Of a DNA stretch of 64,000 nucleotides, positions 58,939 through 64,000 are shown in pieces; positions within the stretch are counted from its first letter, which is position 1, and every line of letters begins with the position of its first letter. The stretch spans positions 1 to 64,000 of the forward strand of contig JAJTXZ010000019.1 of the NCBI GenBank assembly GCA_021463195.1, written 5' to 3'. Under the pieces are notes generated by a model. The model was not told where the DNA came from, did not search any database, and saw only the letters and a program-made list of their open reading frames with translations. This DNA is from Anaerolineae bacterium (GTDB lineage Bacteria; Chloroflexota; Anaerolineae; UBA4142; SHND01). Made by a program: the position numbers and the translations under genes.

Positions 58939-60405
58939 GTGACTTTATCTTTGCTTTTGCTCATTCTGGTCGCGGCGGCGGTAACTCTGCACGTCGCGCG
59001 CTATTGGCGCCCGCTCGCTTTTGTGACGAGCGTGACCGCGACCGCGGTTTTGCTGTGGGCGACGCAAACTGCCGCAGGCGCGACGAACGATCTATTTGGC
59101 ATGACCTTTGAGTTGCAGCCGCTCGCGCGCGATTATTTGACAGTGGCATTGGCTTTGTCGGGCATCTTGGCGATTGCGACTTCGTTTGGCGAGGCGCGCC
59201 GCACGCTCGGTTTTTTATTTTGGAGCTGGATTGTTTGGCTCGTCGCGCTAACTGTCAACGATTTTGTGATTGGCGTATTCGCATGGGTATCTGGACTCGC
59301 CGTGATTGTGATTGCAATGGAGCCGCGTCACACGCAGCGCACTGGCGGCGCGGCGTATTTTTTGGCGTTGCTCGTGATTTCCGCGGGGCTGCTCCTCATC
59401 GGGCATCGTTTTGTGCAGCTTTTTCCGCTGACGCCCGACCGCTTTGAATTGCTCGATTCGGCGGTTCTGTTTCTAAGTTGGGGCTTGGGACTCTTGTTGG
59501 CAATCGCGCCATTCGTGCTGTGGCTCGGACCGATGACAGACGAAACGCCGCCGCCAATTATCGCGGCGCTGTTAGGATTGGGGCAGCCGCTCGGCTTGTG
59601 GTTATTATATTTGCTCATCGGCCAATCGCCGCGTCTGTTGGAACAATCCGACCTCAACGCGATTATGGTCATCGGCGGTTTAGGTTCAATCTGGATTGGC
59701 GGCGCATTGTGCCTGTTTGAACGGCGCATTGGGCGACTCATGAGCTACGCGGGTTTGGTCGCGCTGGGATTTGTGTTGATAGATTTGGCGCGCGGCACTT
59801 TGGAAGGCACGGCGTTCGCGGTGATTGAAATTTTCGCGCGCGCGTTAAGCTTGAGCGTAATGGCGGCGAGCATCGTAATCGCGCGCGCCATTCCCAATCG
59901 GTGGGTGAGTTATCTCGCGCTCGGCGTTTTTATTTTAGGCGGACTGAATCTGGTCGGTCTGACGCCCGGCGTTTCGCTGGTCACGCGTTGGAATCTGTTA
60001 TTGGAATTTGAAGCCACCGACCGCCGCGTCTTTTTTCTGATTCTCTTGGCATTGCTTGGCGTAATGATTGGTTTGGCGCGCTATGTGTTGACCTGGCTCG
60101 AAACGCTGCCCGAAAGCGTTCCCGCGCAAGAGAACTTGGCGCCCGCGCCGCCGCCCGAATCAATTAGCGAACGCCTTCGTTTTCGTTTGCGCGGCATGTG
60201 GTTGGATTGGGGCGCGCGCCTACGTCAGCGCATCCCCGCAACAGCGCAATATGCCGCGCGCCAAGTCACCGCACATTGGCGCGCGTTGTTTGCGGGAATT
60301 TTATTGTGCGCGCTCGGCGCCTTTATCTTGTGGTACAGCGTTTCGCCCAATCTATGGTTGCAGCGCGCGCTCGCCACAGCGGCGCAGCTGGCATTCATTC
60401 GCTAA
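58939..60405 (+). CDS. Polytopic membrane protein distantly like NuoN/MrpD antiporter subunits
   Basis: This 488-residue protein has about thirteen hydrophobic helices. IAPFVLWLGPMTDETPPPIIAALLGLGQPLGLWLLYL resembles the segment of NuoN/MrpD-type subunits where a charged helix precedes the P-rich loop (normally WLPxAHxxAPTPVSALL). FERRIGRLMSYAGLVALGFVLI resembles their D-x-K-R-xxAYSSIxHxG region, with the key lysine and His replaced. The match is weak. A tail of about 110 residues (amphipathic helix with Arg/Trp, then a last helix) follows. The start is a GTG at 58939; the frame opens earlier but inside the upstream gene. A perfect terminator follows. Proton transport is possible but not shown. 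Confidence 0.65.
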   Translation: MTLSLLLLILVAAAVTLHVARYWRPLAFVTSVTATAVLLWATQTAAGATNDLFGMTFELQPLARDYLTVALALSGILAIATSFGEARRTLGFLFWSWIVWLVALTVNDFVIGVFAWVSGLAVIVIAMEPRHTQRTGGAAYFLALLVISAGLLLIGHRFVQLFPLTPDRFELLDSAVLFLSWGLGLLLAIAPFVLWLGPMTDETPPPIIAALLGLGQPLGLWLLYLLIGQSPRLLEQSDLNAIMVIGGLGSIWIGGALCLFERRIGRLMSYAGLVALGFVLIDLARGTLEGTAFAVIEIFARALSLSVMAASIVIARAIPNRWVSYLALGVFILGGLNLVGLTPGVSLVTRWNLLLEFEATDRRVFFLILLALLGVMIGLARYVLTWLETLPESVPAQENLAPAPPPESISERLRFRLRGMWLDWGARLRQRIPATAQYAARQVTAHWRALFAGILLCALGAFILWYSVSPNLWLQRALATAAQLAFIR

Positions 60406-60406
60406 A

Positions 60407-60434
60407 AAAAAACGACGCATATGCGTCGTTTTTT
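60407..60434. terminator. Bidirectional intrinsic terminator
   Basis: AAAAAACGACGCAT is directly joined to its complement, a 14-bp-arm perfect palindrome with A and T runs at the ends. It lies between convergent stops at 60405 and 60447. Confidence 0.92.
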
Positions 60435-60446
60435 CAGCCCACTGCG

Positions 60447-61337
60447 TTAACGCAGCAATTCCGCCTCGCGTAAAATCTCGCGCAGTTTCACCCGTTCGGT
60501 CTCGCCAAGCGACAATAGCGGCGCGCGCGGTGAACCGCCATAATAGCCCAATTCATCCAACGCCGCTTTCAATCCCGGCACTCCCCATTTCGATGTCACC
60601 GCCGCGTTCGGGCGAATCATTCGCAGTTGCAAATTGCGCGCCGCGTGAAAATCGCCCGCGCAGAATGCGTCATATATCGCCACACATTCGCGCGGCGCGA
60701 TATTGCCCAACGCCGGCACGACTCCTTTGGCGCCAATGCTCAACGCGGGAACAATCGCCGCGCCCGAACCGACCAATACCGCGAAATCGGGCGGCGCAAA
60801 GCGAATAATTTCGCCCATCTTGGCGACATTCGCAGAGCTGTCCTTTATGCCCTTGATATTCGGATGCTGCGCCAACGCGATCACCGTATCCGCGTCAATC
60901 TCAACCGACGTTAACGCAGGCACGTTATAAATTAAAATCGGAATCGGCGACGCGTCAGCGAGCGCGCGATAATGCAATGTCCAAGTCGCCGCGTTCATTT
61001 GGCCGCGATAATAATGCGGCGTCACAATCAACGCCGCGTCCGCGCCGATTTCCGCCGCGCGTTTCGTCAAATCAATCGCCTGACGCGTGGAATCCGCGCC
61101 CGTCCCCGCAATCAGCAGACGGTCTTGGGGAATCATTTCGCGCGCAAGTTCCAACGCGCGCATTTTTTCCTCTGTATTGAGCAGCGCGTATTCGCCATTC
61201 GAACCGAGGACGACAAAACCATGCAAATCCGTTTCCAACCAACGCGCCAAATTCGCGCGCTGCGCGGTTTCGTTGAGCTTGCCGTCAGTATCGAATGCGG
61301 TCGGAATCGGCGGAAGCACGCCGTGAATGGATTTCAT
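60447..61337 (-). CDS. DapA-family aldolase, 4-hydroxy-2-oxoglutarate aldolase-like
   Basis: This 296-residue class I aldolase of the dihydrodipicolinate synthase/N-acetylneuraminate lyase family has the Schiff-base lysine in IKGIKDSS (Lys165), the catalytic Tyr in IYNVPA (Tyr137) and a complete TIM barrel. The substrate loop reads GSNGEYALL (45-53), where true DapA has GTTGE. GSNGE is the form in mammalian HOGA, as are the C-terminal stretches IRPNAAVTSKWGVPGLK and ELGYYGGSPRAPL. Cleavage of 4-hydroxy-2-oxoglutarate (hydroxyproline breakdown) to pyruvate and glyoxylate is therefore more likely than lysine synthesis. It lies downstream of the cobalamin genes with a 50-bp gap, so co-transcription is possible. 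Confidence 0.85.
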   Translation of the reverse strand: MKSIHGVLPPIPTAFDTDGKLNETAQRANLARWLETDLHGFVVLGSNGEYALLNTEEKMRALELAREMIPQDRLLIAGTGADSTRQAIDLTKRAAEIGADAALIVTPHYYRGQMNAATWTLHYRALADASPIPILIYNVPALTSVEIDADTVIALAQHPNIKGIKDSSANVAKMGEIIRFAPPDFAVLVGSGAAIVPALSIGAKGVVPALGNIAPRECVAIYDAFCAGDFHAARNLQLRMIRPNAAVTSKWGVPGLKAALDELGYYGGSPRAPLLSLGETERVKLREILREAELLR

Positions 61338-61387
61338 ATCTCTGCCTTGACGTTTTTGATTGAAATACGCGCGGATTGTAACATATT

Positions 61388-61909
61388 TTAAAATTCGACG
61401 CCCGCTTGCGCGAGAATGCCTTTTTGAAACGGATGTTTGATTTCGCGCATTTCGGTCACAAGATCGGCATATTCAATCAATTCGGGCGGCGCGTCGCGTC
61501 CGGTGAAAATCACATGCAGCGTGGAGGGTTTGTTTTCGCGCAGCCACGCAATCACCGCGTTCACATCCAACCAACCGTAATGAAACGCGTACGTGATTTC
61601 GTCCAACGCCAGCACATCGTACGCGCCGCTCGCGATTTTCTCTTGCGCCAACGCCCACGCCTGCCGCGCCTTGTCGGCGGACGCGTCCAAATCTTTCGAG
61701 GTCCACGTAAAACCATCGCCGAGCGCGTGCCATTCAATCTCCAATTTTTTCGCCGCGCGAATTTCGCCCCAGTTGCCCGTTTCAGCTTTGATAAATTGCA
61801 CGACACAGACGCGCATTTGACGCCCCCACGCGCGCAGCAGCGTGCCAAGCATCGCCGTCGTTTTGCCTTTGCCGTTACCCGTATTGACCATCACCAATCC
61901 GTATCGCAT
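61388..61909 (-). CDS. cobO: Cob(I)yrinic acid a,c-diamide adenosyltransferase
   Basis: This 173-residue CobA/CobO/BtuR-type ATP:corrinoid adenosyltransferase attaches the 5'-deoxyadenosyl ligand to cob(I)alamin or its precursors. The modified P-loop [14 protein letters not shown] (9-22) is diagnostic. [31 protein letters not shown] and [20 protein letters not shown] follow as expected. I use ATG 61909, which has AAAGGAGG just upstream; the frame to 61936 adds only basic residues. The start lies 35 bp inside the end of cobU, so the genes are translationally linked. Confidence 0.95.
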   Translation of the reverse strand: MRYGLVMVNTGNGKGKTTAMLGTLLRAWGRQMRVCVVQFIKAETGNWGEIRAAKKLEIEWHALGDGFTWTSKDLDASADKARQAWALAQEKIASGAYDVLALDEITYAFHYGWLDVNAVIAWLRENKPSTLHVIFTGRDAPPELIEYADLVTEMREIKHPFQKGILAQAGVEF

Positions 61910-62495
61910 ATTCCTCCTTTTCGCGCGTTTGGACACGCGCCGAATTTTTTATCTCGATCGGCAAACCCGCCACCATCAAAATGACGTGACTCGCGGCTTG
62001 CGCCACGTATGCGTTCACGCGCCCCAAGACATCGCGAAAATGTCGCGCCAGCGCGTTTTCCGGCACAATGCCCCAGCCCACTTCATTGGACACGAGCAGC
62101 AAAACAATGCCGCGCTGACGCGCCCACGCTAAAATCAAATCCAATTGCGCAAACAACCGCTGCTCCAGCTGCGCGGCGTCGGCGAGCATTTCGTTTGTCG
62201 CCCACAAAGTCAAACAATCGAGCAAAATCAGCTGCGGCGCGCGTTCCAAGGCCGCAAGCGCGCGCGGAATATCGCGCGGCGCCTCGAGCGTCTCCCACTC
62301 GGGCGGACGCGTCGCGCGATGTTGAACAATGCGTTCGCGCATCTCGTCGTCCAACGCTTGGGCCGTGGCAATAAACAAAACGCGCTTGGCTTGCGCGCGC
62401 GCCCACTGTTCCGCGTACGCGGATTTGCCGCTGCGCGCGCCGCCAAGCACAAAAACGACTTCGGCTTGCAGAGTCTGCGTTTCAGAATGAACCAT
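61875..62495 (-). CDS. cobU: Adenosylcobinamide kinase / adenosylcobinamide-phosphate guanylyltransferase
   Basis: This 206-residue bifunctional enzyme of nucleotide-loop assembly phosphorylates adenosylcobinamide and adds GMP. The P-loop is GGARSGKS (18-25). [12 protein letters not shown] contains the His (His59) that carries GMP, and [15 protein letters not shown] and [21 protein letters not shown] complete the motif set. The start is ATG 62495, which shares its A with the TGA of the upstream cbiR-like gene. An open frame to 62735 lies inside that gene. Product GDP-cobinamide is the substrate of CobS, encoded upstream. Confidence 0.95.
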   Translation of the reverse strand: MVHSETQTLQAEVVFVLGGARSGKSAYAEQWARAQAKRVLFIATAQALDDEMRERIVQHRATRPPEWETLEAPRDIPRALAALERAPQLILLDCLTLWATNEMLADAAQLEQRLFAQLDLILAWARQRGIVLLLVSNEVGWGIVPENALARHFRDVLGRVNAYVAQAASHVILMVAGLPIEIKNSARVQTREKEEYAIRIGDGQYG

Positions 62496-63265
62496 CAGCT
62501 GTTTATTTCCAACACACGCTCGAGTGTTTCGAGCGACGTAAAAAAATCGGTTTCGCCAAACACTTCGAGCGTCACAACGCCGCGATAATTTTCGCGGCGC
62601 AGCGCCGCAAGCGCCGCCGCGAGTTGCGCTTGCGATTGACGCGTCAACGCGGAATGGTCGCGCGCGCCGACACCGTGTAAATGAATGACGCGCGTCTGCG
62701 GCAAATGGGCGGCGAGATGCGGCAGCGGATCGCATTGATTCAACCAGAAATGGCCAATATCAATGCAGCGGCTCGCGCGCAGCTCCGCGACTATTTCTTG
62801 AAAATACGCGGGGTCTCACGCTTCCACATTCTCAACGCACACCCGCGCCGCGTCGCCGACCCATGCAATCACCTGCGCCAGCGCGCGCCCAGCTTCCGCG
62901 CGCCAACGCGCGACGCGCGCGGCGGACGTGTCTCGCATCAACGCGCGCCCGTCCAAATGCGCGATATACGCGTACGGATACAAACCGCGCGTAGCGTCAA
63001 TCGCGCGGCGGTTTTGGTCGCATGCTTGTTCGTCATGCAAATTCATATCGCGCGGCAGATGCACCGTAAACGTCAGCGCATTCTCGTCCGCGATTTTATT
63101 CAACGCGGCGAGCGTGTCGCGCGTCGGAAAATTCGAGCCGAAATTTTCCGCCTCAAACAGCACAAGTTCGATGTCATCCACGCGCCCCGCGAGACGACGC
63201 GCGTTCGTCACGAGGTCAGCGGGATAAACAAAAGAGGTGGAACCGAGCCGAAAAGATTTTTGCAT
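62495..63265 (-). pseudogene. cbiR: CbiR-like cobamide-remodelling enzyme, interrupted by in-frame TGA
   Basis: The frame from ATG 63265 (MQKSFRLGSTSFVYPADL) to the stop at 62495 is continuous except for one TGA (62818-62816). The 256-residue product is a TIM barrel of the AP endonuclease 2/sugar-phosphate-isomerase superfamily. FRLGSTSFVYPADLVTNARRL, DDIELVLFEAENFGSN and LTFTVHLPRDMNL are like CbiR, the Akkermansia enzyme that hydrolyses cobamides for remodelling. Its position between cobS and cobU supports this. After CVENVEA the TGA is followed in the same frame by DPAYFQEIVAELRASRCIDIGHFWLNQ and RVIHLHGVGARDHSAL, clearly the rest of the same protein. TGA may be a mutated TGG (Trp). It could be a pseudogene, a sequencing error or read-through. 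Confidence 0.75.
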
Positions 63266-63391
63266 GACCAAAACTCGTGCGGCGAGCCGCAAAAAATCGC
63301 ATACGCCCGGCGCTTTAATTTGGAAAATTACGAGATCGTCTGCATAGCAAGACGTTCTCATGCCGCGTTAGAGAATGCGGGCTAGACAATT

Positions 63392-64000
63392 TCATTTTGT
63401 CAAAAACCCTAGACTTGCCAGCAGCACGCTCACCTCGACGACTTCGCAAATCATCCCATAAATATCGCCCGTCAACCCGCCAAGTCGCGCGATGGCAAAA
63501 CGCGCGAGCAAGGTCGCGACTAGGACAGCGGTCAGCCACGCGCCCACCGCGAGCCAACCAAACGCAATGACAAGACCCAACGCGCAAAGCGTGGCAAGCA
63601 ATACTTTGCGCCGCGTCAACGTCTTGGCAAACAGCGCCGCCATCCCCTGACTGCGCGCCAGCGGAAACGCGGCGGCGTACACCATCGCCCAACGCGCCAG
63701 CACGGGCGCGAGAAATAACGCCGCAAGATTCACGCTCGCCAGCGCGGAAAATTTCAAGAGCAATATCACAATCAAACCGGTCGCGCCGAACGCGCCCATA
63801 TGCGGATCGCGCAAAATTTCCAAACGACGTTCGCGCGTCGCCGTCGCAAACAACGCATCGCATGCATCGCTCACGCCGTCGAGATGCAGCGCGCCCGTGA
63901 GCAACGCCCATAAGGCGACTAGCAGCGCGGCGAGAACGAACGGCGGAAAAAATGGTTTCAAGACAATTTGCGCGCCGACCAGAATAATTCCGAGCAACGC
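63392..64000 (-). CDS. cobS: Adenosylcobinamide-GDP ribazoletransferase (cobalamin synthase), 5' end outside the window
   Basis: This integral membrane enzyme joins alpha-ribazole (phosphate) to adenosyl-GDP-cobinamide, the last step of cobamide synthesis. LHLDGVSDACDALFATATRERRLEI and DPHMGAFGATGLIVILLL hold the DxxDxxxA-type metal-binding acidic residues. GGLTGDIYGMICEVVEV near the C-terminus is the second signature. Five to six helices are visible in about 200 residues; 40-60 residues of the N-terminus lie beyond the window. It is upstream of the cbiR-like gene, cobU and cobO on the same strand. Confidence 0.93.
   Translation of the reverse strand, partial: ALLGIILVGAQIVLKPFFPPFVLAALLVALWALLTGALHLDGVSDACDALFATATRERRLEILRDPHMGAFGATGLIVILLLKFSALASVNLAALFLAPVLARWAMVYAAAFPLARSQGMAALFAKTLTRRKVLLATLCALGLVIAFGWLAVGAWLTAVLVATLLARFAIARLGGLTGDIYGMICEVVEVSVLLASLGFLTK

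Noticed and set aside
62816-62818. TGA in the cbiR-like gene as selenocysteine
   Set aside because: No SECIS-like hairpin was evident just after it, the position is not a known redox or metal-binding Cys, and no selenoprotein machinery is in the window; a mutated Trp codon is simpler.
63266-63391. Cobalamin riboswitch near the cob genes
   Set aside because: The visible spacers inside the operon are short and lack the B12-box; the operon start lies beyond the window.
1-64000. CRISPR arrays, complete insertion sequences with transposase, prophage genes, rRNA
   Set aside because: None seen: no regular spacer-repeat array, no transposase or phage structural motif, and no rRNA sequence.

Overview
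The window is bacterial chromosome and most likely comes from a member of the Chloroflexota (Anaerolineae-like). The reasons are: GC-rich coding rich in 'gcgcg' with frequent GTG and TTG starts; lipoproteins with Thr/Pro linkers after the lipobox; a fused accD-accA gene; a BTAD-type regulator; and cobalamin salvage genes beside a CbiR-like gene. This placement is inference from gene content, since no 16S rRNA gene or other phylogenetic marker lies here.

Layout. At 1-634 are the end of a TPR-like protein built from a near-identical 132-bp duplication, and tRNA-Glu(CTC). At 695-7631 a minus-strand operon encodes three large membrane glycosyltransferase-like (GT-C) proteins joined by 4-bp ATGA overlaps. 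At 7814-16576 the plus strand carries a small hypothetical gene, polA, an unknown gene, a glycoside-hydrolase-like lipoprotein, argS and a paralogous envelope protein pair. At 16655-24491, mostly on the minus strand, are accDA, a class III aminotransferase, a BTAD regulator, a metalloprotease remnant, an ArfB-like rescue factor, a SMUG2-like glycosylase, a TUDOR-like protein and a HAD hydrolase. At 24507-28720 is an island with lower GC on its R-M part. It holds a DUF3267 zincin gene bracketed by two integron attC-like palindromes, and then a MvaI/BcnI-type restriction-modification locus with an extra HNH protein. No integrase is visible, so this looks like a cluster of attC sites lacking an integrase (CALIN-like).

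From 28803 to 42442 the minus strand carries a dihydropyrimidinase, an amine oxidase, Nudix and AlkX/YcaQ-like proteins, lipoproteins, an LLM-class oxidoreductase and a complete NMT1/THI5-type ABC transporter. Together these suggest uptake and breakdown of a pyrimidine or other cyclic amide. From 42444 to 52193 come a HerA-like ATPase, an MFS transporter whose ribosome-binding site sits inside a hairpin, two aldehyde dehydrogenases, an orphan peptide-type binding protein, a secreted Ig-like protein and a YwbE-like protein. From 52278 to 60405 come an SMC protein in which I can see no hinge, an ABC ATPase of the iron/cobalamin kind, a polysaccharide deacetylase, folK and two membrane proteins distantly like complex I/Mrp subunits. 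From 60447 to the end the minus strand reads cobS, a cbiR-like gene with an in-frame TGA, cobU, cobO and a 4-hydroxy-2-oxoglutarate aldolase-like gene. The cob genes fit late cobamide assembly, salvage and remodelling.

Across the window, non-coding sequence contains a dispersed palindromic (MITE-like) element of about 95 bp, several low-complexity spacers, clear intrinsic terminators and a recurring extended -10 promoter sequence of the form TRTGCTANAAT.
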